A DNA stretch of 64,000 bases from the NCBI GenBank assembly GCA_027489535.1, contig JAIXZO010000006.1, positions 270,697 to 334,696 of the forward strand. Reading direction: 5' to 3'. Positions 50,628 to 59,894 of the stretch are shown one piece after another. Position 1 is the stretch's first letter. The number at the start of each line of letters is the position of its first letter. Position numbers and translations under genes: made by a program. A model generated the notes under the pieces. It was given only the letters and a program-made list of their open reading frames with translations. It searched no databases and was not told the DNA's origin. The stretch comes from Hyphomicrobiales bacterium. Lineage in GTDB: Bacteria; Pseudomonadota; Alphaproteobacteria; Rhizobiales; Beijerinckiaceae.

Positions 50628-51419
50628 TCAGCGCTGCGGAGGGAGGTGGAGAGGCCGTTCGGCGCGGCCCTCTTTCTCGTTCCGGCTGTCGTTTTGCTTC
50701 CGGTTCTGGTCTTGATCCTTCTGGTTCTTGCCGGAAGGCGTCTCGCCTCGGCCGGCCTGTCCCGACGCGGCGCGATCCGGACGCGGCGACGGCGACGGAA
50801 GGGCAACGCGTGCCTTCGATGCCGGCACTCCCGCCGCCTTGCCGGAGCGCCGCGGATCGGCCTTCGCCTCGAGATCGCGCATGAGCTTTTCCGCCTGCTT
50901 CTCGTGACGATGGCGGGAGAGGCCGAGTTCGGCATGGGCGGCATCATCGGCCAGAAGCGCCAACCCGCCGACGGCGAGGAAGTCGTCGAAGACCGGTCCG
51001 AGCTTCTCGCGCACCGCGGCGACGGCTTCAGGGTCGCCGTCAGCGCATTCGGCGGCGAGCGTGCGAAGCTTGGCGGAAGGCTTCGAGTAGCCGCCGGCTT
51101 GCTCGTGCAGCTCCTTGGCGAGGAACTCGATCATCTGCATGCGGAAGACGGACGTCTGCAGTTGCGCGTCGCGCTTGGCGTTCCAGGCGGCGCCGACGAG
51201 CAGATCGGCGCGGATCTCGTCGAAGACGTCGCCCGGCCGCACATGGTCGAAGATGCCGCTCTCGAGACGCCGATAGGGGGCTTCGTCCTCGAAGGGAAGG
51301 AAGCGGTCGCGGGCGAGGACGTCGCGCAGGCTCGGGGCGGGGCGGTCCCGGGTCGACGCTTCTCCCGCGTCTCCGACCGTGTCGAGAGCAAGCATTTCCG
51401 TCGGATCCCGTTCAGCCAT
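50628..51419 (-). CDS. Accessory hypothetical protein, charged
   Basis: A 263-residue protein starting MAERDPTEMLALDTVGDAGE. A conserved-looking block RFLPFEDEAPYRRLESGIFD and FRMQMIEFLAKELHEQAGGY is followed by VREKLGPVFDDFLAVGGLAL and a strongly basic Gln/Lys/Arg tail (NQKDQDQNRKQNDSRNEKEG). The tail may bind DNA. ATG at 51419 with CGGAG upstream. Same strand and 21 bp after the next gene's start side, so likely a two-gene unit with 49266-50606. No function recognised. Confidence 0.65.
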   Translation of the reverse strand: MAERDPTEMLALDTVGDAGEASTRDRPAPSLRDVLARDRFLPFEDEAPYRRLESGIFDHVRPGDVFDEIRADLLVGAAWNAKRDAQLQTSVFRMQMIEFLAKELHEQAGGYSKPSAKLRTLAAECADGDPEAVAAVREKLGPVFDDFLAVGGLALLADDAAHAELGLSRHRHEKQAEKLMRDLEAKADPRRSGKAAGVPASKARVALPSPSPRPDRAASGQAGRGETPSGKNQKDQDQNRKQNDSRNEKEGRAERPLHLPPQR

Positions 51420-51678
51420 CGCGGTCGCTCCGTCGCCGCGGATCTGCGGCACTACGCGAGAGTCAGGCAGCTTGAACGCAAACGCAATGGTTTGACCCCT
51501 CCCAGAAACGGTTTCGGGGAGCATCAGGCACATCGACCAATGCAAAGCCTGTCATCTGGTCAACAAATGGGCCGTCAGTTCGTCGACAAGACACGTATTT
51601 TTCGATTTCGATGTCGCAGAAGGTCGAACGGATACGACCCGATACACGGCAGTACATGAGGGAACAGCACTGGGACGT

Positions 51679-51912
51679 TCAGCGCCTCTTCAGCTGAACA
51701 CCGGGCTCTTCAGGCGTGCCTATGAACTCGATGCCCGCCTCCTCGAAGGCGCGTTTGAGATCCATGAGTGTCTGGGAGCGGCTTGGAGGAATACCCTCGA
51801 CCTGCTCGAAACGGTGAACGGTCGGAACACTGATCCCGCTCGCTTCCGAGACGTCTTTTATCGTCCAGCGCAGAAACGAACGCGCAGCACGAATCTGGCT
51901 TCCTGTGATCAC
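51679..51912 (-). CDS. XRE-family HTH regulator (phage-type repressor)
   Basis: A 77-residue single-domain Cro/C1-type HTH. It starts with GTG at 51912 (ITGSQIRAARSFLRWTIKDV), then SEASGISVPTVHRFEQVEGI and LMDLKRAFEEAGIEFIG. Residues about 16-42 are the HTH. It is divergent from the early-type operon (51971 onward), the classic repressor-early-gene layout of a prophage or genomic island. The palindrome GATAATC-N6-GATTATC lies over its own promoter. Likely it represses itself and the divergent genes. Confidence 0.9.
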   Translation of the reverse strand: MITGSQIRAARSFLRWTIKDVSEASGISVPTVHRFEQVEGIPPSRSQTLMDLKRAFEEAGIEFIGTPEEPGVQLKRR

Positions 51913-51914
51913 TT

Positions 51915-51934
51915 GATAATCTCTTATGATTATC
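51915..51934. promoter_or_regulatory. Palindromic operator of the XRE regulator
   Basis: GATAATC-TCTTAT-GATTATC: perfect 7-bp arms with a six-base spacer, 2 bp from the XRE start codon, in the AT-rich 58-bp divergent gap. A further half-like TATTATC follows at 51936. Placed to control both directions. Confidence 0.65.
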
Positions 51935-51970
51935 CTATTATCTTTTCTGAGTTAGATATTAGGAGCAGAT

Positions 51971-53122
51971 ATGTCTTCCAACATCGCGACTGACACACTC
52001 ACCTACTGGCGAAACGCCCTCGAAGGCAAGTTCGGTCCCGTTCACGAGAACGATCCCCAGCCGGGCTGGTACCGGACGCGGGGGTCGCGGGAGCGCAGGG
52101 CGGCGGCGGTCGAGATCTTCGTCGACGTCGACGGGTCGTTGCGGGCGGTGCGCGACGGCGTGCCGGTCGATCCCTGTGCGGTCTGGACGTGGGTCTGCAT
52201 GAACCCGGTCCCGCACGAGGACTATCTCGCGGTGGTCGAGCGCGGCGAGGCGTGGCCCGACGAGGTGCCTTTGGTGCAGTGGGGGCACAACGCCATGAGC
52301 GCCGATCCGGCCGAGCTGCTCGAGGCGGAGATCGCGCTTTTGTGGTCGGAAGCCTCGGTCTGGCTCGCCGAGATCGGAGATGCCGCGTCGAAGGTCCAAG
52401 CCGATCGATGCGCCAACTTTGCCGACCGCTTCTCGGCGTTGGAGAAGATGGCGGAAGACGGCAGGGCTTTGGAAAAGCGGCCGGTGTTGGAGGAAGGCCG
52501 CGCGATCGACGCGCGCTGGAAGCCCGTGGTCTCTGCCGCATGCGACGCCAAGCGGGCGATGAAAAAGGCGCTCGAGCCTTGGCTGATCGCCGAGACCGAG
52601 AAGCGCGAGCGGGCTTCGGGCTTCGGCGACGTGCCGGACAGCGTGAGGGCGGGAAGTTCGGGACGCAGGATCTCGCTGCGCCGTTCGCGGCGGGTCCATG
52701 TGTCGGATCGCAACGCCTTCATCGCCCATTACCGCAGGGACGCGCGCCTGTTCGAGGACGAGGCCGTGCAGAAGCTTCTCTTGAAGTTGGCCGAGATCGA
52801 TCTGGCCGGGGGCGCAAAGTTGCGGGAGCGCAGCTTGTGGAGGAACGCGTCGCCGCCTGAGGCGAAGGCTCGTTTCGGCCCGCGATTGGGCCGAGACGAA
52901 GAACATCCGGAGCGGCGGCGGAGAAATCTGTTTCCTCTAAATCTCCGACAGGCCTCTGCGCCCGGTTTTCCCGACTTTTCCGTTTCCTTTTGTTCCGACG
53001 AACCCTTTGCCGGTTCGTGCGGAGGAACCCAGAGATCCGATCATGAGCTTCGAACCCGTCTCACGGGCGAACATCCGTTCGCCCGAACGCCCCCGCCATG
53101 TCCGCGTTCAAGACATGGATAG
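51971..53122 (+). CDS. Phage-like early hypothetical protein
   Basis: A 383-residue protein. It starts MSSNIATDTLTYWRNALEGK, then RAAAVEIFVDVDGSLRAVRD, HNAMSADPAELLEAEIALLW and VHVSDRNAFIAHYRRDARLF. The C-terminal ~80 residues beyond KARFGPRLG are Pro/Arg-rich, read into the start of the next gene, and may not be conserved. First gene of the divergent operon opposite the XRE repressor, followed by the RecT-like gene. It may be a partner nuclease or factor in phage recombination, by position only. Start has AGGAG. Confidence 0.65.
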   Translation: MSSNIATDTLTYWRNALEGKFGPVHENDPQPGWYRTRGSRERRAAAVEIFVDVDGSLRAVRDGVPVDPCAVWTWVCMNPVPHEDYLAVVERGEAWPDEVPLVQWGHNAMSADPAELLEAEIALLWSEASVWLAEIGDAASKVQADRCANFADRFSALEKMAEDGRALEKRPVLEEGRAIDARWKPVVSAACDAKRAMKKALEPWLIAETEKRERASGFGDVPDSVRAGSSGRRISLRRSRRVHVSDRNAFIAHYRRDARLFEDEAVQKLLLKLAEIDLAGGAKLRERSLWRNASPPEAKARFGPRLGRDEEHPERRRRNLFPLNLRQASAPGFPDFSVSFCSDEPFAGSCGGTQRSDHELRTRLTGEHPFARTPPPCPRSRHG

Positions 53123-54479
53123 GGTCGCCTCTCCCCTCTCCCCGCAGGCGTCCCCGTCCTTCTCGTCGTCATCGACGGCGCCGTCGGGGCAGCCCCCATC
53201 GCCGACATCGCCTTCCCTGCCCTTCGCCGGGGCCCGCCCCCTCGCCATCGTGCCGCGCACGCTCGAGGAGACCATGCACATCGCCAAGGCCGTGCATGCG
53301 GCGCGCATGGCGCCCCGCGGCATGGACACGCCCGAGCAGTGCATGGTCGCCATCCTGCACGGATTGGAGGTCGGCCTCACGCCTCTGGCCGCCCTGCAGA
53401 GGATCGCGGTGGTGAACGGGCGTCCCACCATCTGGGGCGACGGGGCCATGGCGCTGGTTCGTGCGTCGGGACTGGCCGAGAGGATCACGGAGCGGTTCGA
53501 GGGCGACCGGCCCGATCTGCGCATGGCGGTGTGCGAGGTGCAGCGTCGCGGCGAAAGCGAACCCGTCATCCGCACCTTCTCGGTCGAGGACGCCAAGCGG
53601 GCGCGGCTGTGGGGCAAGGCCGGGCCGTGGACCGACTATCCCGGCCGCATGCTGCAGATGCGGGCAAGGGCCTTCGCTCTCAGGGACGCCTTCGCCGACG
53701 TTCTCGGCGGCCTCTATCTGCGCGAGGAGATCGAGGAGGAGCCGCGGCGAGCACAAGCTCTCGAGGCGGAGCTGCAGAAGGAGCCGCGGCAGGCGCCGAT
53801 CATCCGGGCAGAGCAGGCCGTGCAGGTGCCGTTGGAGCCGATGGACCGAGACGACCCATCGCCTGTAGTTGCGGCGCCGCTCGCGGGGTTCTCGGAAGCG
53901 GAGAGCGACGCCCGAGTCGTACAGCCGCAGAACACGTCGCAAAACTCCGAGGACGAAAGACGGACAAACGCTTCGAACCGAACCGAGGAGAACTCCGCGG
54001 GGGAGACCGTCATCCCTCCCCTGCCCCCGATGCGCTCCCTCGACATCAGGCACAGCCTCGCCAAGCAAGCCGCCCGCCTGCGCTTCAGCCGCGGATGGTC
54101 GATCCGGCAGCCCAAGGCCCTTCAGCGGCCCCCGATCGGGAGAACGCCCGATCCGAGGCGGCCGACGCAACGCGACACCGTGCCGTGTACGAACGACGAG
54201 ATCTTCGATCCCTCAGCTCTTCATCAAGACCGTGCGGCCGTCCTCGATCTCTTCGACGACGCCCTCTCCTGCGCCCGCGATCCCGGCACCCTCTTCGAGA
54301 TCGTCGAGGAGTTCGCACCGAGGCTCGACAACCTCCCCCGCGACGTTCGCCTCTCGGCCGAGATCATCGTCGCGCGGCATGAGAAGAGGATCGAAGCCGA
54401 GGCGAAGTCTGCGGAACCGGCCGGGGGGCCTAAACGCGGCGGCGATCAGGGCGTCGCGAGCAAGGAGGCAAACCCATGA
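53043..54479 (+). CDS. RecT-like single-strand annealing protein
   Basis: A 478-residue protein. Residues ~75-220 carry the RecT-like pattern: MAPRGMDTPEQCMVAILHGL, EVGLTPLAALQRIAVVNGRP, TIWGDGAMALVRASGLAERI, FSVEDAKRARLWGKAGPWTD and YPGRMLQMRARAFALRDAFA. This matches phage recombinases that promote annealing of single strands. The N-terminus is low complexity (Ser/Pro-rich SPSFSSSSTAPSGQPPSPTS) and the C-terminus is extended with a helical domain. Start at 53043 is ATG, overlapping the preceding gene. The stop overlaps the HNH gene start (ATGA), so both are translated together. Confidence 0.68.
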   Translation: MSFEPVSRANIRSPERPRHVRVQDMDRVASPLSPQASPSFSSSSTAPSGQPPSPTSPSLPFAGARPLAIVPRTLEETMHIAKAVHAARMAPRGMDTPEQCMVAILHGLEVGLTPLAALQRIAVVNGRPTIWGDGAMALVRASGLAERITERFEGDRPDLRMAVCEVQRRGESEPVIRTFSVEDAKRARLWGKAGPWTDYPGRMLQMRARAFALRDAFADVLGGLYLREEIEEEPRRAQALEAELQKEPRQAPIIRAEQAVQVPLEPMDRDDPSPVVAAPLAGFSEAESDARVVQPQNTSQNSEDERRTNASNRTEENSAGETVIPPLPPMRSLDIRHSLAKQAARLRFSRGWSIRQPKALQRPPIGRTPDPRRPTQRDTVPCTNDEIFDPSALHQDRAAVLDLFDDALSCARDPGTLFEIVEEFAPRLDNLPRDVRLSAEIIVARHEKRIEAEAKSAEPAGGPKRGGDQGVASKEANP

Positions 54480-54832
54480 CGCGGCGCCGCCTCTCGACCC
54501 GCGCCCGGCTCGGTCTCTTCCTCCAAGCCCAAGGCCGCTGCCGCATCTGCAGCCGCCTACTCACCCCCGGAACGCGGTGGGAGATCGATCACGTCGTTCC
54601 CCTCGCCCTCGGAGGAGCCGACGCCCACGACAATCTGCAGGTCCTCTGCGCGCCATGTCACTCCGGCAAGACCGCCACCCTCGACCTTCCCGCCATCGCC
54701 AAAGCCGAGCGCATCAGGGCGCGGCATCTCGGTGCGGCTCGACCACGACGACCGATGCAGGGCGGGAGGGCTTCGAAATGGAAACGAACGGTGGACGGGA
54801 GAGTGGTGGAGAGGCTAAAAGACCCAGTGTGA
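54476..54832 (+). CDS. HNH endonuclease
   Basis: A 118-residue HNH nuclease. Cys22/Cys25 (CRIC), IDHVVPLALGG with Asp38 and His39, HDNLQVLCAPCHSGKT with Asn53, Cys58, Cys61 and His62: the zinc-stabilised HNH finger with the catalytic His. It would cut DNA. ATG at 54476 overlaps the RecT-like stop. Last gene of the phage-like operon. The AT-richer island begins just after it. Confidence 0.9.
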   Translation: MTRRRLSTRARLGLFLQAQGRCRICSRLLTPGTRWEIDHVVPLALGGADAHDNLQVLCAPCHSGKTATLDLPAIAKAERIRARHLGAARPRRPMQGGRASKWKRTVDGRVVERLKDPV

Positions 54833-54988
54833 TAACGATGCTTGACTCGTGCCCAAAGACACTTAGAGAGCTCAACCCAACCAAGCTACCTCGCAACTTC
54901 GTCCTCAGTCTGATAACCGCTGAACAAAGCTTCTTGATGACCCGAAGACGAAAATAGATGCACACCTAATTAGGGATTCCGAGTGCAG

Positions 54989-55783
54989 ATGAGAGACACT
55001 ATGAAAAAAATATTAATAAAAGCAATCGAATACCTAGCAAACCAATACGTACGCTTGCAAAAAAAACACTCCAGCATCGAACCTTTTTCGTTTGATCCGA
55101 AATTGAACATCAGTGAGGACATCAAAGCAAAATACGGCTTCTCAGGCGATCTATTAGATATATTTGTATCAAATCGTGCACAGGTCGTGCACAAGTGGCA
55201 CCACTATATTCCGATTTATGACCGGTATTTTTCACGTTTTAGAAAAACTCCAGTCCGGATCTTAGAAATCGGCGTCTCGGAGGGCGGAAGCCTCCAGATG
55301 TGGCGCAAATATTTTGGCCCAGATGCAATAATATTTGGCATCGATATAAATCCTGAATGCAAAAAATTTGATGGAGTAGCCGGAAACGTCCGTATCGGCT
55401 CACAAGTCGACTTCGATTTTCTCGAATCTGTATTAAAAGAGATGGGCGGTATCGATATAGTTCTTGACGACGGAAGTCACATGATGACGCACATCCACGA
55501 AACTTTAAATTTTATCTACCCAAAGGTTGCCTACGGAGGGATTTACATGATCGAAGATTTGCATACGGCATTCTGGCCCGAATTTGGCGGGGGGCTAGAC
55601 TCATCCAAAAACTTTTTCACCCGTCTTCAAAATGAAATTACCACTATGCATAGATGGTACCATGGTGAAAAATTAAGTAATAGTGTCGTTGGATTGGAAT
55701 GTGGTGCAATTCATGTACACGACTCGATTGTGGTTTTCGAAAAAGAGAAGAGCTACAAACCCACGCACTCACGAATAGGTTGA
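54989..55783 (+). CDS. Class I SAM-dependent methyltransferase (MycE/CmcI-like)
   Basis: A protein of about 264 residues in AT-rich DNA. The conserved pattern is VVHKWHHYIPIYDRYFSRF, RILEIGVSEGGSLQMWRKYF (SAM motif), IFGIDINPECKKF, DIVLDDGSHMMTHIHET and IYMIEDLHTAFWPEF. It matches MycE/CmcI-type methyltransferases acting on sugars or related metabolites. Starts are ambiguous (GTG 54983, ATG 54989, ATG 55001). First gene of the foreign-looking sugar island. Downstream is an epimerase gene on the same strand. Confidence 0.85.
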   Translation: MRDTMKKILIKAIEYLANQYVRLQKKHSSIEPFSFDPKLNISEDIKAKYGFSGDLLDIFVSNRAQVVHKWHHYIPIYDRYFSRFRKTPVRILEIGVSEGGSLQMWRKYFGPDAIIFGIDINPECKKFDGVAGNVRIGSQVDFDFLESVLKEMGGIDIVLDDGSHMMTHIHETLNFIYPKVAYGGIYMIEDLHTAFWPEFGGGLDSSKNFFTRLQNEITTMHRWYHGEKLSNSVVGLECGAIHVHDSIVVFEKEKSYKPTHSRIG

Positions 55784-55859
55784 TCGTACCTACCGACCCA
55801 TGAATTTAAACGTTCTGTTAAAAAGCGCTCTTTGGGCCAAACTAAGACGGGGAACTAAA

Positions 55860-56807
55860 ATGCCGAAATTTTTCATCACCGGTGGAGCGGGCTTCATCGG
55901 TAGCCATTTTTGCAACCATCTTCTTACCGACCCCAATAATACTGTTACAGTTTACGATAATTTTTCCTCCGGACACACGTGGCATCTGAGCGAAAATATC
56001 GAAAATCCAAATCTCACTATTATAAACAACGATGTTGCAAATCTCCCGGCGTTAGTTGCGGCAATAACAGACCATGACATCGTCATCCACTTGGCGTCAA
56101 ATCCCGACATAGCAGCCGCTGCAAACAACCCACAAATCGACTTCTACCAAGGAACGCTTTTGACAAATAATGTCGTCGAGGCCATGCGGCAGGCGAATGT
56201 GCCTAAACTCTGGTACGCGTCCGGGAGCGGAGTTTACGGAGACTTAGGAGAAATCGAGGCCGATGAACAAAGTCCCACTCGACCTATTTCAACGTATGGC
56301 GCAAGTAAGCTTGCCGGAGAAGCGCTAATTCAGTCTTACACCCACATGTTCGGCTTAACGGCCGCGATTTTCCGGTTCGGGAACGTTGTAGGTGCGAGAC
56401 AAACCCACGGCGTTGGCTTCGATTTTCTACGCAGGCTAAAATCAGATCCTACGAAACTCAGGATTCTTGGCGACGGAAATCAAAGCAAGACGTACGTTCA
56501 TGTAACAGATGTTGTTAAAGCCGTGATTCACGGCGGCGAACACGTGCAGAATAGAAAGTACGATATTTTCAATGTAAGCACTGGCGACTACATTACAGTG
56601 AACCAAATTGCTCAAGCAGCAATTTCGACGCTTGGATTAGAGACAAAACCGAAATTCACCTACTCGGGAGGGAAGCGCGGCTGGTCAGGGGATGTCCCCG
56701 TCGTCAGACTAAGTTCAAAAAAGCTCAACGCAGCCGGATGGTCATGCTCGCGAACAAGCCTTGAGGCGATCACGGCATCGCTCCGGTCCATGTTAAGCGA
56801 AATTTAG
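55860..56807 (+). CDS. NAD-dependent sugar epimerase/dehydratase (SDR, UDP-glucose 4-epimerase-like)
   Basis: A 315-residue extended SDR. KFFITGGAGFIGSHFCNHLL (NAD-binding GxxGxxG), VIHLASNPDIAAAANN, and the catalytic YGASKLAGE (YxxxK), preceded by ASGSGVYGD. FRFGNVVGARQTHGVG and SKTYVHVTDVVKA are family segments. Product could be UDP-glucose/galactose or dTDP-sugar. ATG at 55860 follows GGGGAAC, an upstream ATG at 55800 also exists. Codon use is AT-rich like its neighbours. An IS3 remnant follows directly. Confidence 0.9.
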   Translation: MPKFFITGGAGFIGSHFCNHLLTDPNNTVTVYDNFSSGHTWHLSENIENPNLTIINNDVANLPALVAAITDHDIVIHLASNPDIAAAANNPQIDFYQGTLLTNNVVEAMRQANVPKLWYASGSGVYGDLGEIEADEQSPTRPISTYGASKLAGEALIQSYTHMFGLTAAIFRFGNVVGARQTHGVGFDFLRRLKSDPTKLRILGDGNQSKTYVHVTDVVKAVIHGGEHVQNRKYDIFNVSTGDYITVNQIAQAAISTLGLETKPKFTYSGGKRGWSGDVPVVRLSSKKLNAAGWSCSRTSLEAITASLRSMLSEI

Positions 56808-56879
56808 CGGATGAGACAAGGCGAATAGCTCTAACCTGATGAACGGGACAAAGCCTGCGTGCGGATTAGCTCATCACAC

Positions 56880-58010
56880 ATTCTAGCGACGCTGAGTGGT
56901 GGTATGAGACTGCGACGTTGCAGGGACAGCATGGTTGTGTGCCACTCGACGTCTCCGAGGCCAAGCGGCTGAAGCAACTCGAGGACGAGAACGCGAAGCT
57001 GAAGAAGCTATTGGCTGAGCAGATGCTCGACGTGGCCGCCTTGCGCGAGCTGCTCGCAGAAAAATGGTAGGGCCCGCCGCCAAGCGCGGAGGTGTCGCGC
57101 ATCTGCAGGCCATGATGGGCCTGTCGGAACGGCTGGCCTGCTGCATCGTCAACGCGGATCGCAAGATGATCCGGTTTCGCTCATGCTAGCCGCCGGACAC
57201 GAAACTTCGGACGCAGCTGCGCAATCTCGCCAACGCGCGCAGGCATTTCGGCTATCGGCGGCTGTTCGTCCTGCTGCGTCAGGAGAGCGAGCCGTCCGGG
57301 ATCAACCGCATCTATCGGCTCTATCGCGAAGAGGGCCTCACGGTGCGCAAGCGGCGGGCGCGGCGGCGCGCCGTGGGAACGCGGGCGCCGATCCTCGTCG
57401 AGGCGGTTGCGAACGCCCGCTGGTCTCTGGATTTCGTCCACGATCAGTTCGCCTGCGGTCCGCGGTTCCGGATCCTCAACATCGTGGACGACGTGACACG
57501 CGAATGCCTGACCGCGATCCCCAACACCTCGATTTCAGGCCGGCGCGTGGCGCGCCAGCTGACGGCGCTGGTCGAGCGGCGCGGCAAGCCCGGCATGATC
57601 GTCTCGGACAGCGGGACCGAGTTCAAACGAACGCCATGCTCGCCTGGGCGCAGGACAACCGGATCGTCTGGCATTTCATCGCGCCGAGAAAGCCGATGCA
57701 GAATGGCTTCTGCGAAAGCCTCAACGGCCGCATGCGCGACGAACTTCTCAATGAGAGCCTGTTTCTTGGCCTTGATCATGCGCGGACGAAGATCGCGAGC
57801 TGGGCCGATGACTGCAACCAGCGGCGACCGCACTCGGCACTGGGCTATGCCACGCCGGCGGCTTACGCCGCCAATCTCTCCGCAACATGCGACCGGCTGC
57901 GCAACCCCGACCAGCTCCGCCGATCGCATGTTGCTCGACCCGCACCGCACGGCGTTAAACCTGCCGAGGCTCTAATCGCCGCTGGATGAATGTTCAGTGG
58001 CAGGCCAGAT
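56880..58010 (+). mobile_element. Decayed IS3-family insertion sequence
   Basis: Remnant of an IS3-family (IS407/IS511-like) element. The 3' end of orfA is readable (EAKRLKQLEDENAKLKKLLA ... LRELLAEKW, stop at 57068-57070). orfB starts at the overlapping ATG 57064 with GPAAKRGGVAHLQAMMGLSE. The right end is preserved (GGATGAATGTTCAGTGGCAG near 57984-58010, like terminal repeats of this group). No matching left end is seen, so it is truncated there. Confidence 0.85.
57064..57989 (+). pseudogene. IS3-family transposase orfB, nonfunctional
   Basis: DDE transposase with two defects. A TAG stop at 57187-57189 interrupts it after RKMIRFRSC. About 440 bp later, at GTEFK, one base is missing near 57627 and the frame shifts to NAMLAWAQDNRIVWHFIAPR. 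Intact pieces include [40 protein letters not shown] (first Asp), GKPMIVSDSGTEF-like SDSGTEF (second Asp) and [20 protein letters not shown] (Glu). Inactive remnant. Confidence 0.85.
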
Positions 58011-58447
58011 TGGAAATCGGATGCATCGCATCAAAATTTAGGAGCAGGATTCATTCAAAAAAGCCAAGCTTCTGTCAAAAGGAGCGAAATTTCCGGCGCA
58101 TTTGCAGATGCATACCGCGCGAGCGAAACGTCGAGCCGTCTGCATCGCCAAGCGCATCATGGCATGGGCCGCTTTCGCTCCGCCGCCCTACTACCTTTTG
58201 GCCAAAAACTTGGCTGCCTACAAAGGTCTTTAACCGAACAGCTAAGGCGTAGCTACGTTCCAACGACAGACAATAACCCAATACTGCCTCGAGGAAGCGA
58301 AAACCCGATTGGGTCCCATCTAATTTACGTAGTAAAAGTGCCTATCAGGCGGTCGCACTGTACGTTCTTGTGCAGAAGTTTTCTTAGAGATGACAAGCAG
58401 GCTTGATAAAATTTCCCAATTATTCCTTTCACGCTCCGTCCAAGACT
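58011..58447. other. 437-bp gap without gene between IS remnant and methyltransferase
   Basis: No convincing gene. Open frames here (for example to 58406 on plus) have no family and no ribosome binding site. Composition is intermediate. It might be decayed coding DNA, but no fragment is recognised. Confidence 0.35.
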
Positions 58448-59794
58448 TTAGCATGACCGCCCCTCGTAACGGCCGAACCGAATGTAGTGCAGCAGTGGGT
58501 TCAGCTTTGTTGATCTCACGTCGGGATTGTTAAGCAAATATCTCACTGTACTGAAGTCCACAGAGGGGTTGCGTAGCTCCCGGGCACCCACCAACACGTA
58601 ATGCCTGACCGGATCCATACCGCTTTCACGAACATCAGGGTAGCTCGACAGGTAATACTCGTCGTCAAATAGCCCTGAGCCGCGGATCTCTTGCTGCAGC
58701 CGAACTTGTTTAAGGTTTCTAAAGCGTCCCAAAATTCGGCCAAAAATACCACGTCCCTTCAACCGCGTCTTCTCTGCTTGCTCGTTCGAAGCATCCTGCC
58801 AGGCACGAAGCACCAACTCATCTTCTCGAGTCAAAGCTAAAAATTCAGAACCAAAAGACCGAACAGAACCAACATGCGGCTCAGCCGCCTCGGACTCAGC
58901 CCGCCTAAAGCCTGCCGAAAGCTGTCCCAAGCCTTCAAGATATTGCTGCAATAAAGTACCGTAATTCTCATCTGATGAAACGAAATTGAAAATTTCTCTG
59001 ACAGACGAATTGCTGTTCCCAACATATAGTATGCCAAGACCGTGGCAGTGATACAAACTAATACTCGGAAATTTACGGTTAATCTCCTTCCAATATCTCC
59101 ACACACCGAAACCACGCTCGTGAACGTTGATGTCGTGGAAAATTACAACTCCTACGCTTGACATCTTTGGCAGCCAAGTCTCGAAGTCTTCTTTGACAGC
59201 TTCATATGAGTGGAAGCCATCGATGTGCAAGAGATCAATAGAACCTGCCGCGAAACAATTAGCTGCCTCAGAGAATAGCCCGCGGATATAGAACTGATTA
59301 GGGTATTTACTACGAAGAAATTCCCTAAAGTCGGTGAAGACCTTTTCGGAATGGAAACTTGCATGGGCATCGCCGATCCAGCTATCAATCGCAACACACT
59401 CGGTATGAAGCGAAACAGCTTCCGCCATCTGGCATGCCGCGAAAAAGCTCATACCGTTGTGAACGCCGAGCTCAACATATCGCCGCGGCCTAGTCACTGC
59501 CATTAAGGCGAAGAGTGCTGGGACCAGCTCCGACCATGCCGAAACAGTCCAATGATCGATCTTCAAAAACGAAGCCGCTACGGCTTTTGTTATGACGGCG
59601 AAATCAGCTTCTGCAAACAGATGTGCATGTGTTTCGGGAAGCGCTCCGAACCCCTCAACCACCAGTTCGTCCGTACCTCTGATCGGCCGCGGCGCAGCGT
59701 CCCTTAATGGCGCCTCAGAATTTGGGTTCACCATGGATTCTTTCATAAGCCCGAGCCCGCCTTCCATCTTTTCGCTTATGTCGCCATATCGCAA
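58448..59794 (-). CDS. SAM-dependent methyltransferase with C-terminal YPDV-type repeats
   Basis: A 448-residue protein. The N-terminal ~270 residues form a class I methyltransferase: RYVELGVHNGMSFFAACQMA (SAM motif), VAIDSWIGDAHASF, IDLLHIDGFHSYEAVKEDFE and VVIFHDINVHERGFGVWRYW. After a linker the C-terminal ~75 residues contain two units, FDDEYYLSSYPDVRESGMDP with VRHYVLVGARE and VRYLLNNPDVRSTKLNPLLH with YIRFGRYEGR, typical repeats seen on polysaccharide-synthesis enzymes. Sugar methylation of surface glycan is likely. Starts between 59794 and 59746 are possible. Confidence 0.85.
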   Translation of the reverse strand: MRYGDISEKMEGGLGLMKESMVNPNSEAPLRDAAPRPIRGTDELVVEGFGALPETHAHLFAEADFAVITKAVAASFLKIDHWTVSAWSELVPALFALMAVTRPRRYVELGVHNGMSFFAACQMAEAVSLHTECVAIDSWIGDAHASFHSEKVFTDFREFLRSKYPNQFYIRGLFSEAANCFAAGSIDLLHIDGFHSYEAVKEDFETWLPKMSSVGVVIFHDINVHERGFGVWRYWKEINRKFPSISLYHCHGLGILYVGNSNSSVREIFNFVSSDENYGTLLQQYLEGLGQLSAGFRRAESEAAEPHVGSVRSFGSEFLALTREDELVLRAWQDASNEQAEKTRLKGRGIFGRILGRFRNLKQVRLQQEIRGSGLFDDEYYLSSYPDVRESGMDPVRHYVLVGARELRNPSVDFSTVRYLLNNPDVRSTKLNPLLHYIRFGRYEGRSC

Positions 59795-59894
59795 AAACTG
59801 CGGATCCTATTATCGGATCACACCGCCCTCGTCTCCATCAATCGCGAGGCATTCCAATCAAAACGTTCGAGACAACCAGTTCAGCCGCACAAGG

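Noticed and set aside
57990..58406. 138-codon plus-strand frame after the IS remnant
   Set aside because: No ribosome binding site, no recognisable pattern, unusual composition; probably non-coding or decayed DNA.
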